Source: Boswellia sacra (taxonomy: Eukaryota; Streptophyta; Magnoliopsida; Sapindales; Burseraceae). Taken from it: a stretch of DNA of 64,000 nt. The first letter of the stretch is position 1; the number at the start of each line of letters is the position of its first letter. Shown here in pieces: positions 45,296 through 57,239 of this stretch. The notes under the pieces are model-generated. The model was not told where the DNA came from, made no database searches, and saw nothing but the letters and a program-made list of their open reading frames with translations. Both the position numbers and the translations under genes were made by a program. The DNA is taken from NCBI GenBank assembly GCA_013180625.2, contig SNVD02011157.1, positions 310,001 to 374,000 of the forward strand, in the 5' to 3' direction.

Positions 45296-46892
45296 ATGGT
45301 GGATAACATTCCAGTTAGAGGCACTAGATTGCTTTGTGATGTTTATCAGAGATGCAACATTGCAGTTTGTGAGCCTGTAGGTTTTGAAGAAGCAAAACTT
45401 GATAAAAAATGGATGGTTGCAATGAAGGAGGAGCTATACAATATCGAGAAAAACAAGACATGGCAGCTTGTTGACAGATCTCAAGATAGAAAAGTTATTG
45501 GAGTCAAATGGATGTTCAAAACCAAGCTCAATGTTGATGGCTCCATCAACAAGCACAAGGCGAGGCTTGTGGTTAAAGGCTACGCTCAGATTTTTGGCAT
45601 GGACTATTAGACATATTTACACCACTAGCCAGGCTAAACACCATCAGGCTACTACTTGCTGTTGTAGCATTAAAGGGCTAGAAAGCGTACCAGTTGGATG
45701 TTAAATTAGCATTTCTAAATGGTTTCTTGCAAGAAGAAATCTATGTTGAACAACCTGAAGGCTTTGTGAAGAAAGGAGAAGAAGACAAAGTTTATCTCCT
45801 AAGAAGGCTCTCTATGGATTAAAGCAAGGTCCAAGAGCCTGGTATAGCAGAATTGACAATCATCTGCTAAGTTTAGGCTTTGTAAAATGCCTATCTGAGC
45901 CCATTCTTTACATCAAGCACTGTGAGGTTGATATTCTTTTTATTTCTCTTTATGTTGATGATCTTTTGGTGACTGAAAATAATGCAGATTTGATTGATGA
46001 ATTTAAGCTGGAAATGATGAGAGTATTTGAGATTACTAGTCTTGGATTGATGACTTATTTTCTTGGAATGGAGATCAAAAGTCAAGATGAAGTTTTTATT
46101 TGTCAAAAGAAGTATGCAAAGGAAATTCTCAAAATGCTTCATATGGAAGATTGTAAGTCAATGAGCACTCCTATGAATCAAAAGGAAAACTTGAGCAAGG
46201 AACATGGAATTGAAAAAGTGGATGAGGCACACTTTAGAAGTTTGATTGGTTGCCTAATGTATCTTACAGCAACAAGAACTGACATCTTGATTACTATGAG
46301 TATTTTATCTCAGTTCATGCATTGTGCAAGTGAAATACACTTGAAGGCTGCTAAGAGGGTGGTTAGATACATCAAAGGCACAATCAACTTTGGCATCAAG
46401 TTCCAGAAAAGCAACGAGTTCAAGTTGTTTGGTTTCTCTGATAGTGACTGGGCAGGATCTATTGATAACATGAAAAGTACCTCAAGGTATCACTTCTGTT
46501 TTGGATCAGGAATTTTTTCATGGAGTTCAAAAAAAAAAGAAACAGTAGCTCAATCTACTACTGAAGCAGAGTTTGTTGCAGCAATAGCTGCTATAAATCA
46601 AGCTTTGTGGCTGAGGAAGATATTAAATGATCTTCATGTTGGGCAGAAAGAAGACACTAAGATCTTTGTTGATAATCAAGCTTCAATAGCTATTTCTCAC
46701 AATCCAATTTTTCTTGGAAAAACTAAACATTTCAACATCAAGTTGTTTTTCTTGAGGGAAGTGCAGAAGGATGGTGTTGTAACTCTTGTTTATTGCAAAA
46801 CAGAAGAGCAAATAGCTGATGTTTTTACTAAACCCTTACCAGTTAGCAAGTTCAAGTTCCTGAGAATGAAACTTGATGTTTGCAGTCTCTAA
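45296..46892 (+). pseudogene. Copia reverse transcriptase and RNase H
   Basis: RT begins WMVAMKEELYNIEKNKTW and GVKWMFKTKLNVDGSI. The catalytic region reads LYVDDLLV near 45950. After frame changes at about 45605 and 45800 the rest is open from 45966 to 46892: MTYFLGMEIKSQDEVFICQ, FRSLIGCLMYLTATRTDI, then RNase H (FGFSDSDWAGSIDNMKSTS, TTEAEFVAAIAAI, IFVDNQASI) and the final VYCKTEEQIADVFTKPLP typical of copia polyprotein ends. Confidence 0.88.
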
Positions 46893-46901
46893 AGCAAGGA
46901 G

Positions 46902-47193
46902 TGTTAGCTATTGTGCTTAGGACTGTTGCCACATTTGCAGAATGTTTTTTTTCTTCTGTTTTGACTATTTTAAAATTTGTTTCCTAGTTTCCAGGAGGTT
47001 GTTAATTGTGGCCTAATTATAGGACAAGATCTTAGTGGTTAGTTATTTTTAAGTCTTTAAATTGTAAGTAATGAATTCAATGAAACTAGATCTCTGTCTT
47101 CTTCAACACAATCTCTAGTGTTCTTTACTGAAAAACTTTTATTCCTTTCTTCAAATTCGTCTCTATTTTTCTATTGCAACTTTGCAGATAGCA
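46902..47193 (+). repeat. Copia 3' LTR
   Basis: 292 bp, TGTTAGCTATTGTGC to GCAGATAGCA, followed by the CATTA duplication. Confidence 0.9.
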
Positions 47194-47480
47194 CATTAGA
47201 CGTGAAGCAGAAAACATGACCATTCATTCAAGTTTTACTCAAATTTAGGAAGGAAGAACTCAATATGCTTTTTGCTCTCTTAATACTTGATTTGAGAATA
47301 AATCTCCCTATACTCGATAAACTAGAACGTCTTAAACCTCCCTGTACTCTCTAATCTAGCTGAACTGTATTCCTAGAACGAAAGAGGTGCATTTTCCTGC
47401 CCATGTTGGAAATTTACCAATATTGGAGCTCTATCAAATAGCATCATGCACTTGAAAGCAAAATGTTTGAAACTAGAATT
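47194..47480 (+). pseudogene. End of the cysteine synthase pseudogene and 3' flank
   Basis: After the copia element the sequence CATTAGACGTGAAGCAGAAAAC resumes exon 10 (copy 2: ATTAGACGCGAAGCAGAGAG) up to the former stop near 47230. The flank to 47480 corresponds loosely to the 3' flank of copy 2. Confidence 0.8.
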
Positions 47481-47640
47481 GGTTAGGTGCCGCGCGAACG
47501 CAGGCCCCCGCTACCACAAATTACGACGTAGGCTCCGCCACTCAGGCAGACCTTAGGCGGGTGCACTTCGTAAGTGCAATGGAAGCCACCAACCTAGGCC
47601 ATAGGCCTTCTTGATCACCCATTGACCGCGTCCAGGTAAG
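47481..47640. repeat. SINE-like GC-rich unit, copy 1
   Basis: About 160 bp, closely matching 51871-52030. On minus both end in GGTCTGCGT(T/A)CGCGCGGC, reminiscent of the 3' end of plant Au-type SINEs. It lies at the same relative place after the OASTL pseudogene as copy 2 does after the intact gene. No clear A/B promoter boxes identified, so the class is tentative. Confidence 0.5.
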
Positions 47641-49004
47641 TATGTGGGAAAGTGGGTTGCACCCTTTATTTATATGCTCATGTCCTTGCCTTTACTTTTA
47701 TGTGTTTCCAGTGTGGGATTTCCAAAGTGAGAAATATGCACTATGAATGCTCAACCGATACTCAATTTGGTCTGATTTTTGTCTTCCCCAGCTTCTCATG
47801 CGTTGCTGTTACAGTGTCTTTATTCAAGAGAAGAAAAGGAATGGAGCATAATCAAATCAAGTGTAGTTGCTTAGTTCTTATTTTAAAGCCAACTTTGTCA
47901 ATTGTGCCATTTCTTTTGTTTTGTGTGGATGTAATTAAACTTCTTCCATTATCTGGGATCGAATCTTTAGTATTCTCTCGTTTATTACATGTATCTACTA
48001 TTTAGCAAAAAAATACCATCATAAATTTTTATTAAGAAACTGAAAGTGAAAGAAATCTCAAAAATGAGAAAGGGGAGAAAGTTTACAACTCTTTATACAA
48101 GCTAATGAGTTTGGTTCAATAAAGTTTGATTTCCTCGTAATTTTTCCAATATAGCCTTGTAAGTGCTGGTAATCTTTTTACAGGAAGGATTGTTTGGTGT
48201 TATGGTACACAACAAACACTAAAATGCCTGCTTTGTGGCCTTCAACATAGTAATTAATTAATTGAAATTTTTGAAATATTATGCTGTATAATAGGAATTT
48301 CCCAAAAATAAAGTGGTAATCTTATCATTTGGCACATCAGCAAAGAAAATTACCAAGCCTCAAAAATCATAAGATGCTTCTTCTAAAGCTATTTGTAGTA
48401 TCATTCGTATTACAAACAGTACGTAATAGATACAGAAATGATTTTAATTATATTTGAAATAATTGAGTGTTTCAAAACTTGCTCCCCAAGATGTCATAGT
48501 CAACTATTATTTTCAAACCATGAAATTTAATTATATTTATACGCACATCATGCTTCATCTCAGGAAAAATTCGGACATGAAGACAAAGAAAAGATGTATC
48601 TGTTGTCGGGCTGTTGTCATTTTGGCTTCGTCAAAATACAACTATTACTTCTTCGACTTTTAATAGTAAAGCACAACAAGGGTCCTATCTAACTTGATTA
48701 TTCGGGGACAAGATATGCTGTTAATAATTAAACACTTAACCTGTTTTGTCAAATTCTTGTCTCATTATACGAGTGTTTTGACGCACATAAGCAAGGGATG
48801 GACACATATGAAGCTAATATGAAAGGAGAAGAAATCAAAAGTGTAGACTTTTCCCTCTCTTACTTTCTTCGCGTACAAGGAAAAGTAGAAGAAGAATAAA
48901 AAACAAATTTGTGAGACACCGAATTGGCCGGTAGTCAAACACTCGAACAAATAAGAAAAGACAAGGTTGGGGGAGAGTCCATTAAAACTGACGACTAAGA
49001 GCTT
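47641..49004. other. Intergenic DNA between the two OASTL copies
   Basis: No supported gene. The reading frames here are short, lack known motifs and are AT-rich. The right part would be the promoter region of the intact gene. Confidence 0.5.
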
Positions 49005-49012
49005 TATAAATA
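49005..49012 (+). promoter_or_regulatory. Candidate TATA box of the cysteine synthase-like gene
   Basis: TATAAATA, about 290 bp before the start codon. A 5' UTR starting near 49035 could contain an intron ending in TTTTTAG at 49260-49266, as many plant OASTL genes have a 5' UTR intron; this last point is inference. Confidence 0.45.
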
Positions 49013-49294
49013 CAAGTTCCCAGATAAATCTTCTGTGTCTTGTGCTCAGATTATAACTAGTTGAGGATCTTTAAAGATTGTTGGGTACTTCTCTTTTCTA
49101 TGTTTCTTGAAAATTTGTTAGCAATTCCTGGATTTATAGTGCTTGACCAGCTTTTCTGAAGTATCCTTTTTCTCTTTTGAATTGAATTTTTTCCGAAAGA
49201 TATGTAAATTTGACTAGTAACTTTCTTTGCTGTAGCACATGCTAAATTTTTTGCTTGATATTTTTAGTATTTGATCACAAAGCTAGTAGCTTCC

Positions 49295-51508
49295 ATGGAG
49301 GAGAAGCGTGGAATCAAGAAAGATGTAACTGAGGTAACCTTTTATTCAAAATAGCTTGTGAATTCAATCTCCCCTTTTTGTCTTCAGTTAGAGTAAACTC
49401 ATTTACTATGTGGCGTTCAGTTGATAGGCAATACACCAATGGTGTATCTCAACAATATTGTGGATGGTTGTGTGGCCCGTATTGCTGCTAAACTAGAAAT
49501 GATGGAACCTTGCTCTAGTGTCAAAGAAAGGTATAGTATTGTTGCCTTTTTCTCAATCTTCAATGCATATTTGGTTTTTATTAATGTTTGGAATGCAGGA
49601 TTGCATATAGTATGATCAAAGATGCAGAGGATAGAGGCTTAATTACTCCAGGAAAGGTATGCAATGAGAATTGTGTGTCTAAAGTTGACTTGGTTAGAGC
49701 TTGAGAAGCATTGTTTTCAGCTGTTGTAGACTTTCATACAGCTTTTTGCTTTGAGAAACAGTTTACTAATGCTCAAACTAGAGTTGTACCCTTCATAAAT
49801 ATCATTATTAACAAATTTACCCTTTGAAACTGTTTCGATGATATTGGCTAAAGACCGTTCTCGTTGAGGTTACCAGTGGTAACACAGGCATTGGATTGGC
49901 CTTCATTGCAGCAGCAAGGGGTTACAAAGTTATCATTGTGATGCCATCAGTTGCTAGTCTTGAGAGAAGAATAGTGCTTCGAGCTTTTGGAGCTGAGATA
50001 TATCTTATAGATCCAGCAGAGGCCGGCTTTGAGGGGATTCTTAAAAAAGCTGAGGAGATACTACATAACACACCAAATGGTTATATGCTTAGGCAATTTG
50101 ACAATCCTGCCAATCCTAAGGTACTCTACTGTTGATATTGCAATTTAAATTGGTCTGCCAAAGGATTGAAGTTGAACTCATTAATTTTCAACAAATGTCC
50201 CTTTAGATTCATTATGAGACCACTGGCCCAGAGATATGGAAAGACTCAGGAGAGAAAGTTGATGCCCTGGTTGCCGGGATAGGGACTGGTGGTACAATAT
50301 CTGGTGCAGGGAAATTCCTCAAGGAGAAGAATCCAAATTTTAAGGTTGTTAACCGGGGAATTCTTTGAGCAATTGCTGTTGCAAGAGCAACAAATGTGAT
50401 GATTATTTATGCCCTTTGTTTGCATTCTTATGTTAATGTGTAGGTATATGGTGTAGAACCATCTGAAAGTGCTATCTTAAATGGAGGACAACCAGGTGAG
50501 TTTGCTATTTCTTTAAATTTTTTTTTTTTTACATTAGTAGATGATTATGTCGCCACATGATCTATTTTACCTGATTATAATAATTCGAGTACTGACTGAA
50601 GTTGTAAGTATAGATTAGATTTTAATATTGCAAATTTAAGTTTCTGAATTGATATTCATTATCTGCTGCAACATGTTCTAGGGATGCATCGGATTCAAGG
50701 TATTGGTGCTGGTATCATTGCTGCTACTTTGGATGTTAACATACTTGATGAAGTCATTACTGTAAGTCTTAAAAACCATATTGTATGTTAATTTCTCTGC
50801 TTCTACTACATTTATTTTGCCCATTTTCAGCACTAAGTGAAAAGCACTTACAATCAGATCATACAACATATTGAAGTGAACTCCCATCACGATCTCCAAT
50901 TCTTGTCACTTTTAGTCTCCTAGATTTTATTACTCTAGAGTAACTACGAATTCAACAGTTTCTGCAGAAAGAGATTCTAATTTATGGACTTGCATTGCCA
51001 CTACAACTTATTTTCAGGTGTCAAGCGAGGAAGCTATTAAAACTGCTAAGCTTCTTGCCCTGAAAGAAGGTTTGCTGGTAATGTACAAAGTTATAGTTTG
51101 TAGTCCTTGCTTTCCAATTTTGTTCCGACTTTTCTATGAAGTATGTTTCTTTTTCAAAGCTAATAATTGGACCATTCTTTGGCAGGTAGGGATATCATCC
51201 GGTGCTGCGGCTGCTGCTGCTATAAAATTGGCAAAGAGGCCTGAAAGTGCTGGAAAACTGATTGTTGTAAGTTGGTTTAGCAGTATTTGCTTAGTTGTTC
51301 ACCTTCTAACTTCAGAGTCGGATCATACAAATTTATTACCTTATGCAATTAGGCATTGCTTGCACTAACTAGAGTAACCATTTAATCTCTTTCGCTTCCT
51401 GTGCAGGTGATTTTTCCCAGTGCTGGAGAGCGTTATCTTTCCACTGAGCTGTTTGATTCCATTAGACGCGAAGCAGAGAGCATGACCGTTCATTCATGCA
51501 TCAATTAA
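49295..51508 (+). CDS. Cysteine synthase / O-acetylserine(thiol)lyase-like, ten exons
   Basis: Exons: 49295-49333, 49421-49530, 49599-49656, 49854-50120, 50207-50344, 50444-50495, 50682-50761, 51018-51077, 51186-51266, 51407-51508. All introns are GT-AG and the phases fit, giving 328 residues without a stop, the usual length for cytosolic plant OASTL. The PLP lysine is Lys48 in CSSVKER. TSGNTG is at 76-81, YETTGPEIW at 161-169, GTGGT at 184-188, and GISSGAA at 270-276. The family makes cysteine from O-acetylserine and sulfide, or cyanoalanine from cysteine and cyanide. No transit peptide is seen, so a cytosolic location is likely. Oddities: the usual GAGFIP loop reads [10 protein letters not shown] (231-239) and EPTSGN reads EVTSGN, so it may be a divergent beta-substituted-alanine synthase. 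Confidence 0.92.
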
Positions 51509-51870
51509 AATTAGAAAGTGTATTTTAGAACACTGAACTAGAACTAGAACTAGAATAACTAGTTTGATGTAACTAGTTTGTTCGATTGGATGTTCAATTT
51601 CACTAAGCTAGAACCAGAATATATGGTTTGATGTCAAACAAAATTGTTAGATTGAATGTAGAAATCCTGTATTACTAGAATGAATAAATTAATTTGATCG
51701 TAATGTTCATAAACTGTATTTACTTCAATAAATTAACAGAATATCGGATATTGCAATAGCAAAATGGAGGGTAAAGATTAGTTCACGCTTACGACTTCTG
51801 TTACTTTTTTCAATAATAGAAACACAAAAAGTCGCAAACATAAACCAGAAAAATTTTGGACCGAGAATTG
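51509..51870 (+). other. 3' UTR and flank of the cysteine synthase-like gene
   Basis: AT-rich, with short repeats of CTAGAACTAGAA. Candidate polyadenylation signals AATAAA lie at 51683-51688 and about 51727-51732. Confidence 0.5.
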
Positions 51871-52030
51871 GATAGGGGCCGCGCGTACGCAGACCCCTGC
51901 GACCACAAATTATGACGTAGGCTCTGCCACTTGGGCAGACCTTAGGCTAATGCACCTCCCGAGTGCAATTGAGGTCACCATCCTAGGCCATGGGCCTTTC
52001 TGATCATCCATTGACCCCGTCCAGGTAAGT
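51871..52030. repeat. SINE-like GC-rich unit, copy 2
   Basis: The partner of 47481-47640, about 85% similar by eye (for example CACAAATTA.GACGTAGGCTC, CAGACCTTAGGC, CCGTCCAGGTAAG). It stands out by base composition from its surroundings. Confidence 0.5.
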
Positions 52031-52399
52031 AGGTTCTACAGTCTGGCTCAGTTCTTTATTTGTACTCCTTCATCCCCTTCTCCATTTGTATCCTCAACGA
52101 TGTGGGACTCTGCAAAATTCCTTGTCATTGAGGGAAGCATAGTGCAGTGATTAAAATTCTGGACATACTTCAAGTATCTCCTTAATTGACAATATCTCCA
52201 CCATGATGCTCAACATTAAACATGGAGGGATTTAATCTTTATTACAACAAATACTTCCCTATTAAATGGTTTAAAAAATGATCAGATCAGAATACAATAT
52301 AGAGAAGAGATTGTGTTGACACTAAAGTCATAATTGCTTTAGCACTTTTAATTAGCGAAATCTTCGTCTTCATTGTTGAATAAAATGATATTATGTCGT
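52031..52399. other. Spacer
   Basis: No coding signal. It lies between the SINE-like unit and the stop of the ankyrin/PGG pseudogene and probably holds its 3' UTR. Confidence 0.5.
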
Positions 52400-54324
52400 C
52401 TAGAATAATGGATAACGTCCTCTAGATTGAGAACTAGCAACGTCAGAGTCTACAAATTCTGATTTTTTCACTTCGTCAATGCCAATTTCAGTTTTCCTTT
52501 CTGAGACGACGCCTGCATTGTCCTTGTTACTGCTTACCTTTCGGACATTTTCTGCCTTCCACTTCAGCTTCCTCAGCCGGTGTCTTGCCAGGTCAACTCC
52601 AAGATGCATAATCAAAAATCCGAGAGTTCCAGCACTGATAGCCAGTAAATAATCATTCATCCATTTTGTCCCTGTACCATGTGGCACCGTAACCCAAGTG
52701 GACGAGATGTATGCGGTTCCCATTAATGTAATGGCTGCCCACATGAGCTTGAGTGTGATTAGAAGTAGCTTCATTAGTTGTTTTCTCTGAAAGGGAATGA
52801 TGCTGACTAGAATAATGGCAATACATACAGATGTAAACAATGCAATGTTGTTGCTTATTGTAAACACCTTGAGAGCTGTTGTTCTGCTAAAGGTTGATTT
52901 TCCTTTCAGAGGACCCTCCTGGTACACACCACCTGGAGGACTTATACCTGCAGCAAAAGTAACCTTGGCAATCAAAATGGCAACTAATTTTATAGTGTTC
53001 CTAGCATTCAATAGTGCCTCTGTGAATTTTACTTTCCTTATTTCGGCGACTTTGATATTCATCACTCAATTCTTTCATGCGCCTCCTGCTCAGTTCCTTG
53101 TATCGTTGAGGATTGCTTGGCGAATCGCTTGCTTTCTTCCATGGGCTGTGATTGCAAAGATTTTTCCTCTTGGACTTCAGGTTTTTCTTCTTGAAGTTTT
53201 CGAAGCCGGAATTTATAAAATTTTACTAGATTTGATGTGATTTTCACTACAATAAATTTTTCTTTGACTTAATTTTAGATGTTTTCCATGGGAGTAAGTT
53301 CGTCAAATAAAGGGAGAGAGAGGATCAGAAACCATATATTGTGATTTTTATCAAGACTGCAAGATGCAATATAGCGTTACCGAGTTGGTCTTGCTGGTGG
53401 AGAAGGTTGGTAAAATTGAAAAATTCTGCTAAGCACATAAATGCGTTTTGCTGGGCAAATCTCACTGAAAGATGAAACAAGTTTCTCCCTCAGCGGTTAG
53501 ACGTCTAAAAGAAATGGGAAAGCTCACTTTTGAATGCTTCTAGGATTTCCATGTTGCCTTTTATTACTGGCAGGTGCGATGGTGTGTGGCATTCGTCATT
53601 ATATTGCAGAGCAAAGTCTGGATCAAGGCTCAAAAGGAGCTTTGTTATCTCAGTATTTCCTCCTTTGCAAGAGTAGTGCAAGGGAGAAAAACCATTCTTG
53701 TTGGATTTTCTAGCAAAGTTTGGAGTATCTCCTCAAAAATATCTGCATCATCATAAGCTGAACATTTAACATAGACTTTTTGCTGAAGAATGTAACATGT
53801 AGAATACAATTAAGAGAAGGTGAGAGATGACATTAAAGTAACATGTAATCTAAGTTCACAGATTACCAATGTGTCCTCTTGTTATGGCCATATGGAGAGG
53901 TCCTACAGGAGATGTTTAAACCGAATCTTCCTGAAATTCCATCAACTGGGACTGATTCAACATGAGCTTCACAACATTGAGATTCTCTCACTTGCAGGCG
54001 ACGAAAAACGCTCTCTGGTTTTCATTTCGAGCTTGGTAGCAAAAAGGATTGGTCTGCAGTAGCTGGGTTGAGATCTCTTTATTCCCTTGACGACAAACTT
54101 GATGCAATGGGGTCTCCAGGTTCCTATTCTGAGCTGCTACCAAGTCCAGGCAAAAATTTAATGATTTCTGCCACCAATCCAATGCGCTCAAATCTTGTGG
54201 CCAGGTGTAATGGTGTATTCAATGAAGCGTCTCTTTGTCCAAGAATCCCTTCATTGCAATCAACTAAAGAGATGACGGAATACATATCATTTTTAGTAAT
54301 TGCCTCCACAAACTTTGAGTCCAT
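52400..54324 (-). pseudogene. Ankyrin-repeat PGG-domain membrane protein, decayed
   Basis: Reading leftwards: ankyrin repeats (SLNTPLHLATRFERIGLVAEI at 54250; NLETPLHQVCRQGNKEIS; GPLHMAITRGHIG near 53880), then after an intron NGFSPLHYSCKGGNTEITKLLL (about 53700) and TPSHLPVIKGNMEIL. A linker and the PGG domain follow ([32 protein letters not shown]) with about four hydrophobic membrane segments to the stop at 52402. Such proteins (ACD6/ITN1-like) act at membranes in defence or salt signalling. Frame changes near 54150, 53960, 53720 and 53060 and several stops mean no full protein. The PGG part (53065-52400) is still open. Confidence 0.82.
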
Positions 54325-55528
54325 TCTCTTAGGAATTATTATAATTTTTTTTTTTCAGAGCTGAAATTAGCGGGAAAGGTGAGTTTCAAAATTTATATAT
54401 AGCCGGTTAAAATGAACAACAAATTCTTTGACCTTTATGATGTCTCAAATCTCTTTCTCTACTAGCAGAAAAGGAAACGGCAGAGAAAATTTAATGAAAA
54501 TGATAGATAAGGAACTCATTAGTTGTCTTCTTTATGGTACGCACGATTCAAATAAATATTCCCTCATCTGCGGTGACCAACCGACGCAGATTCTCTCATT
54601 GACCTTTTCACTTGAAGGAATTTTTTGCTGTTCAAGCTGGAATCTGCGCTGCAGATTTCAAGGAACATGGAGCTCTACTTAAACATGAAATTCCTCTGAG
54701 GGGGGCGATATATTGCAACAAGCAAAATTTTATCTACCTAAAGATATTATTAGCTGTGTTTGTAGAATTTTTACATAAATAAAGATTAAGACAATTTATA
54801 ATCGGTTAACACCAGCTCAATATTGCCGTAGTATGATTAAATGAGCCCATGTACAGTTTTGCATACGATCGAATATATAATAGTTAAAGGCTGGAATTAT
54901 TCTTTGGAAAAATTTTTATTCATAATGGTGCACATTTAAGTGTGTCTATTGGTTGCCTCGACAATGCTTAATCCATCTGTCATTGCTTTGACTCCCCGCA
55001 CAACTTGGGTTTCGGAGTGGCTGCTGACTTTTATATCTGATCTGGCAGCCCAAATAAGTCTTCCTGTGGGATATTTTTTGACACCACTCTAATCTGGTAG
55101 TTGGACTTGGACATATATAAGTTAAAGAGATGTTTAAATATTGATTCATACAAATCTGACTAAAGTCTTCGTTACTATCACTAGGATATATACACAGTGA
55201 TGGAACCAGCTGGCGGCTGGGCTGGGACTGCCAAGTTTATTAAAAAAAAATTTCAAATTTTAACTCTTATACCTTTATTTTAAAACAAAATTCCTTCCCT
55301 ATAATAACATATCTAAAATAAAAGTTTCCAAAGTTAAGAAAAACAAAATATTTATATATAAGATATCCATTTTAAATCCTATACCACATATAAAATAATA
55401 TTTTATATAATCTTTATTCTTTTTATTATTTTATTATAAAATGTAATCAAGTAAATCTCAATTTATCAAATTATTACTTTCCATTATTTTCCTTCTCTGT
55501 TTCCTAAATTTTTAATTTAATGTATAAA
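54325..55528. other. Intergenic AT-rich DNA
   Basis: No gene supported on either strand. The left part would contain the promoter of the ankyrin pseudogene. Confidence 0.5.
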
Positions 55529-55841
55529 CACGCACGCACACGCACACGCACGCACACACGCACACGCACACACACACGCACGCACGCGCCCGCACACACA
55601 CACACGCACGCACGCACACGCACCACACACACGCACACACGCGTGCGCGCGCGCAGGCACGCACACACAGCACACGCACGCACACATGCACAGACACGCA
55701 CGCACGCACGCGCGTGCACACACATGCGCGCGCACACACGCACACACACACACACACAACACGCACGCACGCACGCACACACACGCGCACACACCCACAC
55801 CCACATGCGCACGCACGCACGCAGACAAGCACGCACGCGCG

Positions 55842-55876
<35 letters not shown>

Positions 55877-56094
55877 CACGCACGCACGCACAACACGCAC
55901 CCACGCACGCACGCACGCATGCACACACACGCACACACACCCACACACACGCGCACACACCCACACACACACACGCACGCACGCACGCATGCACGCATGC
56001 ACGCACGCGCGCACACCCACACACACACACACACACGCACGCATGCACGCGCGCGCGCGCACACACACGCACACACACCCACGCGCACGCGCGC
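55529..56094. repeat. CA/CG-rich simple repeat tract
   Basis: 566 bp made almost only of alternating purine-pyrimidine CA, CG and GCAC units. All six frames are open over long stretches because the composition avoids stops. Those frames are artefacts. Confidence 0.97.
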
Positions 56095-57077
56095 CAAAAG
56101 AAATTATTTTGTATGCATTGCTTAAAATATATCTTCGAAAAACTTGGTAAGAACCTAGTAAAATTCTCTCTTTTTTATTCTTTGGGGGAGTTTAGCAATG
56201 TGCAATTCTTTATAGTAAAAATAATATTTTTAAAAAGGGGTGCATATTAAAAAGTACTTACTCTGTGCTCGTAATAAATATATACATATAAGTAAAAAAA
56301 TTTGAAAAAGACCACAAAAGTGATTATACATTAAGGAATTGATAAGAGCTAAACTCTACAAAGTTTTGGCTGGGGAAAAGTAGAGCAAAAAGGTGAGTAA
56401 AATTGCTCAATGAGTAAGCACCATTTTATAAAATGTGAACTTCTTAAATTCATAAATAAATATTGTTTCAAAATTTCAAATATGGCTTATCATGTCACAT
56501 CAAATTAACATATAATGAAAATTGCATTAATGTTATTAAAGTAACAACATATTGGATAAGTATGTACTAAAATACAGAGATCTGTATACAAATCAAGAAA
56601 TGTTTTGTCACAAAAATCAGATATGACATACTGAGGTTCGCAGATCTTAGAGATATAGCAAAAACGACGCCAAGCTAGTAACGACACCAAACTAGTATCC
56701 AAATGTATGTATCCAATTATACTTAGTGGAAATATCATCATATATATACAAGCAATGCAAGGGAAAACCAGTAACACCCAAAAAAAAAAATCTAAGAGCA
56801 TATAGGCATAGTATATCATACATGACAAGAAGCTTATCAAAGCAAACAAAGCAAAGAAATCAGTCATACACATACCTAGATTTAAATTTATTATTAACCA
56901 TGAAAACCACTATAACTTTTAACTTAAATTTAAAAAAAAAAATGGCGTCTATTTCATATTTTGTCCTAAACAAAAATATTCTAAAATTACATGAGACTAT
57001 ATTAAATTGTAATTATTTTTAAAAATAAGCCCCTTTATGCCGATAAATATTTGGTGATCTATCAAATCTAAGAGTGA
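56095..57077. other. Intergenic AT-rich DNA
   Basis: Nothing recognisable as a gene or repeat end. Confidence 0.5.
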
Positions 57078-57238
57078 AATAAACTTATTCAACTTTCTCT
57101 AAAACAATTAGAAAAGACGAGTACAAGAACATAAACTTCCTTTCAAAAATTTATGGGGAATAAACTTATTCAACTTTCTCTAAAACAACTAGAAAAGAAG
57201 AGTACAAGAACAAAAACTTTCTCTCAAAAATTATGGGG
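57078..57238. repeat. 81-bp tandem duplication
   Basis: Two copies, 57078-57158 and 57159-57238, starting AATAAACTTATTCAACTTTC and ending TTATGGGG, with a few differences. Confidence 0.9.
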
Positions 57239-57239
57239 C

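Larger units (their letters stand above)
42596..47193 (+). mobile_element. Ty1/copia retrotransposon in the OASTL pseudogene exon 10
   Basis: A 4598-bp element lies between CATTA duplications (42591-42595, 47194-47198). LTRs are 42596-42877 and 46902-47193. A primer binding site (AGGTATCAGAGC, 42883-42894) follows the 5' LTR and a purine tract (AAAGCAAGGAGTG) precedes the 3' LTR. The order gag, protease, integrase, RT, RNase H is the copia order. Stops and frameshifts occur throughout, most densely between 44.3 and 45.3 kb. Confidence 0.93.

Noticed and set aside
51871..52030. 5S rRNA gene or Cassandra-type TRIM
   Set aside because: Only a short stretch resembles 5S box C. The rest does not fit and there are no LTRs.
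55504..56250. Several long open frames on both strands with Cys/Val/Arg or His/Thr/Ala repeats
   Set aside because: Pure consequence of the CA/CG simple repeat, which lacks stop codons in all frames.
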